Assembly: GCF_039888675.1 (NCBI RefSeq)
Contig: NZ_JBDQQR010000001.1
Location: 3,410,001 to 3,474,000 of the forward strand
Reading direction: 5' to 3'
DNA from: Mesorhizobium sp. CAU 1732
GTDB lineage: Bacteria; Pseudomonadota; Alphaproteobacteria; Rhizobiales; Rhizobiaceae
Length of the DNA: 64,000 nt
Shown here: one piece after another, positions 32,504-41,770 of the stretch
Position numbering within the stretch: the first letter of the stretch is position 1
Layout of the letters: the number at the start of each line of letters is the position of its first letter
Made by a program: the position numbers and the translations under genes
Notes under the pieces: generated by a model
Told to the model about the DNA's origin: nothing
The model's database searches: none
The model's input: the letters and a program-made list of their open reading frames with translations, nothing else

Positions 32504-33369
32504 CAGAACCACCTCCCGATTGCGAACAGCGACCAACTTGTTGCGGTGGAAACGGACGCACTCGAAAAGACGCCAAAGTTCGAATTAGCCGTGCTGGCGT
32601 CGTCAGTAAAAGCGCTTCCGAACCACGCGTAGGTCGCGCCAGTGTTGTTCTTTCCGTTAACGGAAGGTGAAGCGGTAAAAGCGGCAGGGAAGGTCCATGT
32701 CTGTTGTCCCGACCGAAACAGAACACCCAACGCGTTATTGATCGACGCAATATTGAACGCGGGCTGCGTACAAATCTGCGTGCCGTCGGCAAAGCGTGCA
32801 TACCTGCCGTTAGCGTTGCTGCCGCTGTCAATGACAGCGCCTGTAGGCACGCCCGCGGACTGGCTTACGGGCCCGAGGATATTGCCCCGTCGGAACGCCG
32901 AGGCTGGTGGCGCCGACGCGCCGATCGTAGTCCATAAGCTGGCAGCATTCACACTATCAAGAAGAGACCTCGCGAATGCGGGAAGAGGCGTCAGCGCCAT
33001 CGTACTAGCGCCAGTCAGGTACGGCAGCTTGTCGCCGCCCGTGCCGTCCAGACCGGCAAGGGCCCCGATGTTCGGCTTGCCGGTCTGCGCAAGCGCCTGG
33101 CGCGCCTGCCCCTCAAGATAGACGTCATCAGGCGTGTACCAGACCTTGTAAGGCTGCGCGGTCTGCGTGGTGCCGCGCCATGGCTTGTCGAGCGTGATCG
33201 ACGTGGCCGAGTTGATCGTGAGGATCGTCGCGCGGCGGCCGTCGTCGCTCTCGATCGTGTCACCCGGCCGCAACGCGGCATTGGCCGAGTTCCACGCCGT
33301 CGACTGTCCCGTTACGGCCGCCGAGCCGCTGGTCAGCGTGGCGGTGCCTGTGTTCCAGAATGCCGGCAT
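32503..33369 (-). CDS. Tail fibre / receptor-binding protein
   Basis: A 288-aa protein at the distal end of the tail module. The N-terminus (FWNTGTATLTSGSAAVTGQSTAW) and the repeated Ser/Thr/Gly pattern are typical of fibre proteins, and the C-terminal domain (FAIGRWF) is of the beta-sandwich fibre-tip kind. The middle reads LYLEGQARQALAQTG-like linker. Probably binds the host surface. Confidence 0.72.
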   Translation of the reverse strand: MPAFWNTGTATLTSGSAAVTGQSTAWNSANAALRPGDTIESDDGRRATILTINSATSITLDKPWRGTTQTAQPYKVWYTPDDVYLEGQARQALAQTGKPNIGALAGLDGTGGDKLPYLTGASTMALTPLPAFARSLLDSVNAASLWTTIGASAPPASAFRRGNILGPVSQSAGVPTGAVIDSGSNANGRYARFADGTQICTQPAFNIASINNALGVLFRSGQQTWTFPAAFTASPSVNGKNNTGATYAWFGSAFTDDASTANSNFGVFSSASVSTATSWSLFAIGRWF

Positions 33370-33370
33370 G

Positions 33371-33622
33371 TCAGGCCTCTTTCCGCTTTCTGGCAGGTTT
33401 GCTTTGGATGGGAGCCGGTTCGGATTTCGCCTCCATCCGGTTGGTCAGTTCTGCAATCTTCGCGCGTTGGTGATGCACCGTTGCCGCCAATGCGCGGTTG
33501 CGCTCGCGATATGCATTGATCAGCCACGCATCCTCTCCGATCGAGGCAAGCAGTTCCGGCGGGAGATCAGGCATAGCTTCGGTGACCGGCGCATCGGCGC
33601 CAGCCGTGGTCTGTTCGGTCAT
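33371..33622 (-). CDS. Hypothetical tail-region protein
   Basis: An 83-aa protein with an acidic N-terminus, a central helix (NRALAATVHHQRAKIAELTNRME) and a basic C-terminus (KPARKRKEA). It lies between tail tip and fibre genes. Possibly a chaperone or linker; no family recognised. Confidence 0.55.
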   Translation of the reverse strand: MTEQTTAGADAPVTEAMPDLPPELLASIGEDAWLINAYRERNRALAATVHHQRAKIAELTNRMEAKSEPAPIQSKPARKRKEA

Positions 33623-33658
33623 GGTGGGTTTCCTAGTGTCGGTTACAGGTTGCTACGT

Positions 33659-36600
33659 CTAGAACCTGTTGCAGGTAGCAACGCCTTCCGCTGACGTGTT
33701 GCCTGTTGTATCTGGCCCGCTGCCGCCCAAGGTTGGGTTGTGGGCCAAATAAAGAACAGCCCTAAGTGTATAATTTCCGGCACTCGGGACGGCTGCGTAC
33801 AAGAGCGCGCTATCGCTTCCAGCAACGGCTACTGATCCAGTGCCCGTTCTAGTGAAACTATCCGCCGCTACTATAAATTCTCTAAGCATTGTTGAACCGC
33901 TCATAACCCGCATGATCAATCGCCCAATCAAAGTGACTGACCCGCTACCAGTAAATGTGTAGCTTCGTGAAAAACTACCCGCCAGATTATAGAATATTGG
34001 CAGTCCGGAATTTGAATTTATGACTTCTTGACCAATAATCCATTCGCGAGCGGCGAAACCAGACGATGGCGGGGTGGCAACCGTGCCGCTTGCCCACGTC
34101 AAGGACGATGGAAGCGACCCGCTAAACGAAGCCTCCGCAGTAATGATGCGCGCCGGGATATTGCCGTCGACGAGCGTCAGGTTGTCGAAGAAGCCGGTTT
34201 GAGCCGTGAGGTTCGCGACATTGATGTTCGTCGCGGTCAGGTTGCGGATGCGTGCGTTGTTGAAGTAGGCCGTGCCGCTGTCGATGATGAAGGGGTCAAA
34301 GCGGCCAGCCGCATCCCGCATGTAGAACCGATCGGCGATGATGCCGACTTCACCGATGCCACCTGCCCGGGCGTTCAAGAGAAGCGCTGCGGTGGTTGGC
34401 GCTCCACCTGAACTCGCTGCTGCCGCAATGCCGATCGTCGATTGCGCGCCACTTTCCGTGGACATAACTGATGTGCGGAAGAGGCCCGACGCAGAGAACC
34501 TGCCGACCGAGGTTTCAACCAGCGACAGCCCCGTCGCTACCGACGTGAGATCACCAGCGAGGTTCGATATCTGGATGCTCTGCCCGTTGAAGGCGCTGGC
34601 AAGCGCGTTTGCACCGGTGTAGCCGGTCATCGCACCTTCGAGTGTCGCGACACGAGCACCCGCCGCGACAATCGCGTTCTCCGCCTGATCGACACGAACA
34701 GACACAGCGTCCTGTGCGCTTATCAGCGCCGGAACCGTGATCGCTTCCAGCGTTTCGACGCGGCCGGACACCGTCGAGATGATGCCGTTGATCTCCTGCA
34801 CGCGCGTCTGAACGAGCAACTCATACTTGGCAGTCGTATCCAGCGCCGTAGCGGTTACGGCCTGTCGCCACTCCTGCTTGTCGAGAACGTTCGCGCCGTC
34901 TTGCTCGATGCCATAGAGCGCCAGCCGGCGCATGTTCTCGCGCAACGTGCGGATCTGTTCCGGGCCAACGAAGTCCAGGCCTTCCTTTACGCTTTCGGCG
35001 ACTTCCTCGATGAGACCGGGCAAATAGACGTCGTCGTCACCCATACGGATGTCCAGCGTCCGCACCAAAAGCGGAGCCGACCAAACCATTTCGCGCTGGG
35101 ACGCTGAATCGTAGCGCCCTATCACGTAATAGTCTTCGTTCGGCAGCAAGCCTTGCGACGTAACCAGCGAACCAACTTCAACTTCGTCGGTGCGTCCGCG
35201 GTGAATGACCTCTAGCGTTTCCGCCAGAGCCACCTCGAACACGACAGCGTCAACGTCCGGCTGGTCGCCATTCCACGCCAGCCGTATGGCCGGACGTCTC
35301 GCGCGACCAAGCGCATCCTCAATCTGCCAAGGCTCCGCAAACCAATCGATGATCGGCTGCGGCGACGGGCGAACCGGGCCGACAGCGCCGTCGACAGGCG
35401 GATGAAAGTCGGTCTCGCTGTTCCAGTCGTAGTCGGCCGGATCGACTTCCGTCAGATCGACCATCACATCGAGATTGGCTCGATCAACCACGCCATCGAC
35501 GCGGAAGAGTTTTGTGATGTAGCCGTTGCGCTCGCTTGTCCACGAGACTATATCGCCCGGCTCAAGCACCCAATATTGAGGTGGCAGGACGAAGGTATGC
35601 CGGCGCGCCCGCTGCGCTTCCTCAAGCGCCGACTTCATGAGCCGCTGGACCTGCTCCGCGTACGGGACGAAGTCGAGCGGAACGTCGGCCATCAGGCGGC
35701 GATTGCCAGCCAGAACCTCAAGGTCCGGACGGTAGAGCGGCGGCGCAACCTTCTGGTTCCAGCCTTCGGCGGGCGATGGATAGCGCGCCGAAATGCCGTT
35801 AATCGTGTCGGCCAGACCAAAGAACGGCGTAAAGCTCTGCTCTTCGGAGGACAGGATTTCTCCGTCCGTGAACGACGCCACCGGGCTACCCGGAGCGCCG
35901 CAATACAGCTTGTAGACGCCCCCGGCTTCGGACAGCCTGCCCTGACACGTCGTCAGGAAAGCCTCGATCGCATCGCCAATTGGCGCGTCTACGGCAACTT
36001 CGCCGCCCGACCGATATGTCGGCACTGGACCGTCCGCGCTGGCAATGACTGCGCGGCACTTGTTGATCTGCCCGCGCCAATGGGCGGCCGGCAGACGGAC
36101 ACCTGACATGCCCTGCACGCCATAAAGCCACTTTCCGCCGTAGTTGATGCCGCGCAGGACGTTGTAGATCTGCACCGCGGGCAGGAAATCGCCGTCGCCG
36201 CCCCATGTGGACGGATCATTGTCGCGGTGAGTGCCCGAGCCGCCCTGCGTACTGTCCTTGGTGATGTCGTAAAGCCGCGCGCCATAGAGCGCGAACTTGA
36301 ACGACGGAATGCCTGAAAACAGGTTCTTGGTGACCTTGGCGGTCGTGATGGCATAGGCCACGCCGGCACCAACGCGGGTGCTGTTGTAGGGGCGCGCGGC
36401 GCTCGAAACTTTCGACACCAAGAACGGGTCGGCCGCCGTCTGCGTGCCGTCGTAAAGCTTTACCCAGAGATTGTCGTAGCCGTCCTTGCGGTATTCATTG
36501 ACGGGATAGCCGCGCTCTGCGTGCTCGACTGCGCCGAGCGTACAGAGTTCGCCGTTGACCCAAACCTCGCGGAGTTCCCGAACCGGAAAGTCCGACAGAG

Positions 36601-36904
36601 CAATGACCTGTGTCAGATAGGCGTTGTCAGTCTCGTCGACGTTACCCCAAGTGTTCGCATAGACCAGCGAGCCGGCCGTCGCGGTGTAGCCAAACAGGAT
36701 CGTGCGCGGCAGATCGCCGCCAGACTGCAGCGTGCCGTTGACGCTGAACTTCGGGTCTTGCGGTTTGCCGGCAATGGCCTGCGCAAGCAGGTTGAGACCG
36801 ATGCCTGCCGCCGTCTGAAGTGCGAATGCACCGATAGCGCCAAGGCTGCCGATGAAACCGGAGATAGCCGTAAAGGCCGCCCCGATTGCGGTAAAAATTG
36901 CCAT
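33659..36904 (-). CDS. Tail tip / host-specificity protein (J-like)
   Basis: A 1081-aa central tail-tip protein starting MAIFTAIGAAFTAISGFIG; a start nine codons upstream is less likely. Typical are the hydrophobic N-terminus, GDLPRTILFGYTATAGSLVY and DFPVRELREVWVNGELC, and a large middle with fibronectin-like modules (WFAEPWQIEDALGRARRPAIRLAWNGD). The last ~120 residues are encoded by clearly AT-richer DNA, suggesting an exchanged receptor-binding end. It follows the DUF2163 and GNAT genes. Confidence 0.9.
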   Translation of the reverse strand: MAIFTAIGAAFTAISGFIGSLGAIGAFALQTAAGIGLNLLAQAIAGKPQDPKFSVNGTLQSGGDLPRTILFGYTATAGSLVYANTWGNVDETDNAYLTQVIALSDFPVRELREVWVNGELCTLGAVEHAERGYPVNEYRKDGYDNLWVKLYDGTQTAADPFLVSKVSSAARPYNSTRVGAGVAYAITTAKVTKNLFSGIPSFKFALYGARLYDITKDSTQGGSGTHRDNDPSTWGGDGDFLPAVQIYNVLRGINYGGKWLYGVQGMSGVRLPAAHWRGQINKCRAVIASADGPVPTYRSGGEVAVDAPIGDAIEAFLTTCQGRLSEAGGVYKLYCGAPGSPVASFTDGEILSSEEQSFTPFFGLADTINGISARYPSPAEGWNQKVAPPLYRPDLEVLAGNRRLMADVPLDFVPYAEQVQRLMKSALEEAQRARRHTFVLPPQYWVLEPGDIVSWTSERNGYITKLFRVDGVVDRANLDVMVDLTEVDPADYDWNSETDFHPPVDGAVGPVRPSPQPIIDWFAEPWQIEDALGRARRPAIRLAWNGDQPDVDAVVFEVALAETLEVIHRGRTDEVEVGSLVTSQGLLPNEDYYVIGRYDSASQREMVWSAPLLVRTLDIRMGDDDVYLPGLIEEVAESVKEGLDFVGPEQIRTLRENMRRLALYGIEQDGANVLDKQEWRQAVTATALDTTAKYELLVQTRVQEINGIISTVSGRVETLEAITVPALISAQDAVSVRVDQAENAIVAAGARVATLEGAMTGYTGANALASAFNGQSIQISNLAGDLTSVATGLSLVETSVGRFSASGLFRTSVMSTESGAQSTIGIAAAASSGGAPTTAALLLNARAGGIGEVGIIADRFYMRDAAGRFDPFIIDSGTAYFNNARIRNLTATNINVANLTAQTGFFDNLTLVDGNIPARIITAEASFSGSLPSSLTWASGTVATPPSSGFAAREWIIGQEVINSNSGLPIFYNLAGSFSRSYTFTGSGSVTLIGRLIMRVMSGSTMLREFIVAADSFTRTGTGSVAVAGSDSALLYAAVPSAGNYTLRAVLYLAHNPTLGGSGPDTTGNTSAEGVATCNRF

Positions 36905-36949
36905 GTAGGGAACCCCGGAAGCCCGGAGCAATGCCGACGATGCGGCGCT

Positions 36950-37369
36950 CTACAGGCTCTTCAAAAAGTGCGTCTCGGCAGCGGCGTAGCCGCGCCGTTC
37001 GTAGAGACGGGAGACGTCATTGGTCGCGAGCGATGCCATGCCGACAGCGACGCAGCCTTGCTCGCGCGCCCACGCCTCGTAGGCGTCCAGCATCTTGAAT
37101 GCGGAGCGTCCGCGGGCTTCGGGCCGGATGAACCAAACCGTTTCTTTGGCTACGCGGCCCATGCCGAACGGATGGTCCGTTGCGGCTGCCATCAGGACGC
37201 CTTGAGCGGGATCGCCAAGCACCAGCACAAGACCAGCCGCCATGTGCTGCTTGAACAGCGCCTCGGCGCGCACGGCATCGAACGGGAACGTGAACCCCGC
37301 CGCCTTGTGACTTTCGCCAAGCAGGCGCACAACGCGCAGGCGGTCGCTCTCGGTGGCGTGCCTCACCAT
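36950..37369 (-). CDS. GNAT-family acetyltransferase in tail module
   Basis: A 139-aa GNAT protein: VRHATESDRLRVVRLLGESH at the N-terminus, ETVWFIRPEARGRSAFKMLDAYEAWAREQGC carrying the acetyl-CoA loop (RPEARGRS), and RLYERRGYAAAETHF at the end. ATG 37367-37369 shares a base with the preceding TGA. It occupies the slot where related tails have an NlpC/P60 peptidase. Its substrate is unknown; host or virion protein modification is possible. Confidence 0.85.
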   Translation of the reverse strand: MVRHATESDRLRVVRLLGESHKAAGFTFPFDAVRAEALFKQHMAAGLVLVLGDPAQGVLMAAATDHPFGMGRVAKETVWFIRPEARGRSAFKMLDAYEAWAREQGCVAVGMASLATNDVSRLYERRGYAAAETHFLKSL

Positions 37370-38034
37370 CAAAATATCCCGAGGAATTTCTTCCTCTTGG
37401 GCTGGCTTGGAACTTTTCCTTTGATCGAGCCCCAGAAGATTTCGTATTCACCAGCCGTACTGGCATCCACGAAGAACGTGTCCGTCGCGCTGCGAAGCTT
37501 CTGGCTTTCGTGGCTACGCGTTTCGGTGTTCGACCGCGTCATTTCCTGCGTGTGGCTCACACACCGCATCTCAACGCCGCCCTCGTCGTTTTCCGAAGGC
37601 GTGTTGATCGTGATTTCGTCCACGAAGCCGACAAACCGGCATTGAGCCGGCGCCACCATCTGTCGTGTCTCTGGATTGAAAAGCCCGCGGTAGATTTCAA
37701 CGCGAGCCTGCTTGCAGTCGTACTCGCGGACCAGCGTCTCGACGTGGTCGACAACCTGGCTCAGACGGATGGTGACGGACTGTACCGACAGGTTGGCCAC
37801 GGCCGGAATGTCGCTGATCTGCACCAGCGTTCCCGAGCCGTACCAATCGCGGGTGACCGGCAGGCCGGTGTCGGGATGGATGACAGCCGCCGACACATTG
37901 CCGACGTCGGACCACATGCCGTCCGTGACAGCCGCGCCTGTCGTTCGATTGCGCGCGACGATCCAGAGGAAGTCACGAGCAACCAGTCGACGCGCCTGTA
38001 GCGCGGCGAAGTTCTCAGGAGAGAGAGAGCGCAT
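37369..38034 (-). CDS. DUF2163 baseplate/tail protein
   Basis: A 221-aa protein matching the DUF2163 tail component known from gene-transfer-agent and siphophage tails: RRLVARDFLWIVARNRTTGAAV at the N-terminus, and EYDCKQARVEIYRGLFNPET and CRFVGFVDEITINTPSEND in the middle. It precedes GNAT and J in the tail-tip assembly block. Confidence 0.82.
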   Translation of the reverse strand: MRSLSPENFAALQARRLVARDFLWIVARNRTTGAAVTDGMWSDVGNVSAAVIHPDTGLPVTRDWYGSGTLVQISDIPAVANLSVQSVTIRLSQVVDHVETLVREYDCKQARVEIYRGLFNPETRQMVAPAQCRFVGFVDEITINTPSENDEGGVEMRCVSHTQEMTRSNTETRSHESQKLRSATDTFFVDASTAGEYEIFWGSIKGKVPSQPKRKKFLGIF

Positions 38035-38100
38035 GGGAATCCAGACGTGTGTGGGGTAATAGGTGGTAATAGCCAGCAGGGAGGCCGGAAGCAGCGCCGC

Positions 38101-38724
38101 CTACCTTGCCTCTATCGCTTGAAACGAAACCGCACCACGCCCAGTAGCGAGGTCCGCCGTGCTACTGATTGAGCCCGGAACGACTGTCATGACGCACGAA
38201 GGCTTCACGACGCTAACCGGCGTGTTTGTCGTCACGCCGGGCCAAATATGAGGCCGGACCTCGAAATCGGTATCTATCCAGCCCGTACTTACGGCCGTGC
38301 GCGTTTCCATGACCTGATGCAGATCCCGATCGCCCATCTGGATCATGTCACCCACGGTCAGTCGCATGTTTGGCGTTAGTTGGTTTACCTGGATGCTCTT
38401 ACGGTCGGCTCGGATGACAAGCAGATTACCAGTTGCCAGTGCGCCATTACCCGGATGTGCCTGCGGCCTACATCGCGACAGCGCATAGCCCCGGAAGGTC
38501 TGTAGGCCGTTCTCTAGGCTCGCCAACCGCGCGCGCCATTCGTCCAGTTCGTTCGGACGTAGCGACCGCGTGGTGTAGGAGGCCTGCCACAGCGGCGAGC
38601 CGAAGTCCTTTACCAGCGTGCGGCCGTTGGCCTGCCGACTTTGCTCCTGCCGATAAAGCAGCGCGAACTCGGTAGACCAGCCCGGCCAGTTGGCGAGCAA
38701 GTCCAGTGGGTAGGTTATTGCCAT
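38101..38724 (-). CDS. Distal tail protein, DUF2460-like position
   Basis: A 207-aa protein directly after the tape measure. It contains WSTEFALLYRQEQSRQANGRTLVKDFG, GSPLWQASYTTRSLRPNELDEWRARLASLENGLQTFRGYALSR, and is beta-rich downstream. In syntenic phages this slot encodes the distal tail/hub adaptor. Twelve bp separate it from the tape measure stop region. Function is assigned by position and composition. Confidence 0.65.
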   Translation of the reverse strand: MAITYPLDLLANWPGWSTEFALLYRQEQSRQANGRTLVKDFGSPLWQASYTTRSLRPNELDEWRARLASLENGLQTFRGYALSRCRPQAHPGNGALATGNLLVIRADRKSIQVNQLTPNMRLTVGDMIQMGDRDLHQVMETRTAVSTGWIDTDFEVRPHIWPGVTTNTPVSVVKPSCVMTVVPGSISSTADLATGRGAVSFQAIEAR

Positions 38725-38736
38725 GTGTGTCCCACC

Positions 38737-41448
38737 CTAAAACTTGTGCCGGCCCTTTTGGCCTTTGCTCACGGTCGCGAGAACCCGCGAAGAAAACTCC
38801 GCCTTGTCCTTCGCGATGACCTGCTCCAGCCGCGCAACAGCCTCAACCGAAGCACCGCGTGCATCGATCTGCGGGGCGTAGGTCACGGACGGGCCATTCT
38901 GATTGGCCGGTGCCTGTAGCCGCGGCATGGTTGGCGCCGTGATACCCACCGGTCCGCCATTGGCGTAACCACGCCGCATGGCCTCGACGATGCCGACGCC
39001 GCCAGCAGCGGCAACATCCGCCTGCGACCACACGACCTCACCTTTGTGCACCACGCCGGCAGGCTGGTTCTTGCCGCCGGGGCCGGTGTAGCCGCCTTCA
39101 GACCAAAGGCCGGGTGCGCCGGAGAATTTGACGCCGCCTCCGAGGCCAAGCAGGCTCAAGAAGTTGAACCCGCCGCCCCCCGGTGGCGTGAAAGCAGCAT
39201 TGAAGGCCATGTCGAGCAGTTTGTTGCCGACTTTCGTCAACGCCTCCGCAAAGATGTCCGCAGCCTTCTTGCCCTGAATTAGCCCGTCAACGATTCCGCG
39301 TGTCAGGTCTTTCTGGAACTCCTGCATCTCTTCCGCCTTGCGGCGGATTTCGTCTTGAGACTCACCGAGCTTTGCTGCCTCAACCGTGGCTGTCGCGTAC
39401 TCATTGGCGAGCCCCGCGATCTCGGCCTTCAGTTCCGGGGTGATTTCCTTCCCGGCCTTGAGTGCAGCATTGAGAAGTTCCTGTTCAGCACGCGCCCGTT
39501 CAACTGCGTAGCCATAGTCGTCAACGAGTGGGTTCAGGCCACGCATAACTTCGGTTTCGGCAACCTGCGCCGCCGTCGCTTCAGTGATGCGTTCTGCGAG
39601 TCGTTCGTATTCGTCGGCGCGTTCTTTCGGTGGCTTTTTGCCCTCGGCCGATCGACCTGCATTACCCGCAAGGTTGGCTTCGGCGATGCGCTTGATCTGG
39701 TCTTCTGTAAGCTGCACGCCGTCCTTGATGGACTTCTCACGAACGCGCGATATTTCGTTCTCGATGGCAAGCTGGTCTTTGCCCAGCTTCGCGCGACGCA
39801 TGGCGTCTTTCTCGTAAGCCTCTCGCTCCGCCTGAATGGCATTGCCAGCGACGCGAGACGCGCCGTACTGCTGATAGGCTTCGGCGTTCGGATCGGAATT
39901 GACCGAAGCAAGCTCTGCTTTTGCCTGCCTAGCCGCCGTAATAACCAGCGCCAAACGATCCAAGAGCGGTTGCATCTGGTCCGCCAGACCCTGAAAATTC
40001 GGATTAGCGTTGGCGAGGGCGAAGAGTTCGTTCTTCACCTCTTCGGCGGATTCGGCATCCCTCTCAAGCTCGTCCCGCAGATCCTCCAGAGAACCAAGCT
40101 GTTCGTCATTGACGAGTCGGCGAGGCGCGTTATCGATGATCTCTGAGAACAAGCGGACGGCAGCGGCGTGCGCCTCGTCAAATTGATCGGCGGCAGCCGC
40201 GACCTCATGTCCAAGTGCGTTTTTGAGGGCTTCGTTAAAGCGCTCTCCGGCCGCCTCAACCGATACTGCGGCGTCCTCTGCTTTTTTGCTAAGTGCCTCA
40301 AGTCGAGCAGCGAACCTGTCTGCGCCCGCGCTTGCGTCGCTCGTACTGCTGCTAAACAATACCAGCGACGAGACAACGGCGCCGCCTATAAGCAGCCCAA
40401 CAGGGCCGGCCACAGCGCCAAGGCCCGTGAAGGCCACAGACAGCGACGCCATAGTGCGGGCTGCCGTAAGAGCCTGCGTAAAGCGCACCAGCGCCGAGCC
40501 TGCCAGGCCAAGCGTCGAAATCATCTTAAGCAACGATCGGCCAATCAAAGCGCCAGCAATGACGGATGCGAGTTGCAATGCAACGTCTGCCGTCTTGTCG
40601 AAGTTATCCGCCATGATGACCAGCGCCTCGCTGATCTTCGCAGACACGCCAGTCGCTTGGTCGGCGTTGCCGACATATTCGAGAAGGGCATTCTGCAGAA
40701 GCTGCACACCATCCGAAATGGTGGCGGGCATGTCCGCCGCTTCCTTGCGAAGCTTTTCCATCTGGCTGGACAGCGCGCTAACGATATCGCGGCCCGTAAT
40801 CTTGCCTTGCGAACCGAGAGTGCGCAATTCGTTGACGGTAACGCCAAGGCCCTCAGCCAGCGCCTCAGCGAGCCGACCGCCCGTCGAAATGACCGTGTTA
40901 AGGTCGTCGCCGGACAGCTTTCCAATCGCCATCGCCTTCGATAGAGCATCCATCACGGATGCGGCACGCTGCCCCTTAGCGCCTGAAATCACCAGCGCGT
41001 TATTGACGGATTCCGTGTAGTCGAGCGTCTGACTAGTGCTGTATCCCAACTCGCGCATCGCGGTCGCGTTCAGAAGGTAGCCTTCCGCCGTCTGCTCAAG
41101 CGACGAATATGTGCGACGGGCGACCTCGCCCAGCCGTCCCATAACCTCGGCGCCCTTCTCCATACCCCCCGCGGCGAGTGAAACGCGGCTGTTCAGGTCG
41201 GTCCAAGTGTCCGTGAGACGGATAAGCTCGCGCGCACCAAGTGCGGCGCCAATTCCGGCCATGGGCGCAATCAAGCTGCGCGCCATGTTCTTGCCGATGC
41301 CGTCAAGCCTACGGTTCGCATTGCGCCAGGTCTGCTCGACCTGTCTTGCCGCCTTGGAAGAGACGCCGTTCATCTGCTGCAAATCGCGCATGAACGGCTT
41401 CATCTCCATGCGCATAACTGCGCGGAGTTCTTCCACGGTGACAGCCAT
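38737..41448 (-). CDS. Tail tape measure protein
   Basis: A 903-aa protein, long and helical, that sets tail length. It has the tape-measure domain near the N-terminus (AARQVEQTWRNANRRLDGIGKNM; TYSSLEQTAEGYLLNATAMRELGYS), internal hydrophobic segments (VASVIAGALIG; VGLLIGGAVVSSLV), long Ala/Glu-rich coiled coil and a C-terminal Gly-rich TPPGGGGFNFLSLLGLGGG with the family motif FSEGGYTGPGGK-like (LWSEGGYTGPGGK). SD AGGA precedes ATG 41448. Confidence 0.93.
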   Translation of the reverse strand: MAVTVEELRAVMRMEMKPFMRDLQQMNGVSSKAARQVEQTWRNANRRLDGIGKNMARSLIAPMAGIGAALGARELIRLTDTWTDLNSRVSLAAGGMEKGAEVMGRLGEVARRTYSSLEQTAEGYLLNATAMRELGYSTSQTLDYTESVNNALVISGAKGQRAASVMDALSKAMAIGKLSGDDLNTVISTGGRLAEALAEGLGVTVNELRTLGSQGKITGRDIVSALSSQMEKLRKEAADMPATISDGVQLLQNALLEYVGNADQATGVSAKISEALVIMADNFDKTADVALQLASVIAGALIGRSLLKMISTLGLAGSALVRFTQALTAARTMASLSVAFTGLGAVAGPVGLLIGGAVVSSLVLFSSSTSDASAGADRFAARLEALSKKAEDAAVSVEAAGERFNEALKNALGHEVAAAADQFDEAHAAAVRLFSEIIDNAPRRLVNDEQLGSLEDLRDELERDAESAEEVKNELFALANANPNFQGLADQMQPLLDRLALVITAARQAKAELASVNSDPNAEAYQQYGASRVAGNAIQAEREAYEKDAMRRAKLGKDQLAIENEISRVREKSIKDGVQLTEDQIKRIAEANLAGNAGRSAEGKKPPKERADEYERLAERITEATAAQVAETEVMRGLNPLVDDYGYAVERARAEQELLNAALKAGKEITPELKAEIAGLANEYATATVEAAKLGESQDEIRRKAEEMQEFQKDLTRGIVDGLIQGKKAADIFAEALTKVGNKLLDMAFNAAFTPPGGGGFNFLSLLGLGGGVKFSGAPGLWSEGGYTGPGGKNQPAGVVHKGEVVWSQADVAAAGGVGIVEAMRRGYANGGPVGITAPTMPRLQAPANQNGPSVTYAPQIDARGASVEAVARLEQVIAKDKAEFSSRVLATVSKGQKGRHKF

Positions 41449-41473
41449 CTTTGATCCTGATATTTATGCGGGC

Positions 41474-41770
41474 ATGAAAACCTTAATCGCGGTCACATGC
41501 CTCGCGGTCCTGTCGTGGACGGGCTACTTCTTCTGGGGGGAGTACGAAGCCCACGCTGCGCGCGAGAGCGCGTCAGAAGTCGCGCGTCTAAACGCGTGCC
41601 AAGAGACGATCGTGGCATATGAGACATTTCGCGTTCGCGGCGGCCTGATGCCCGATGGCATCAGAGGAGAGGCGCAGTTCCAGAACGTCGCGGCAAGGTG
41701 CGCAGATGCACTAAAACAGGCGCGCGGGTGGGATATCGTTGTGACCGCAGATGGCGCGGTTATGAACTAA
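41474..41770 (+). CDS. Membrane-anchored small protein, opposite strand in tail operon
   Basis: A 98-aa plus-strand frame in the 311-bp gap between the chaperone GT end and the tape measure. It has an N-terminal signal anchor (MKTLIAVTCLAVLSWTGYFFWG) and a soluble helical domain with two Cys. There is no minus-strand gene in the gap, which supports it. Ribosome site is weak (GCGGG). A lysogenic moron is likely. Confidence 0.55.
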   Translation: MKTLIAVTCLAVLSWTGYFFWGEYEAHAARESASEVARLNACQETIVAYETFRVRGGLMPDGIRGEAQFQNVAARCADALKQARGWDIVVTADGAVMN

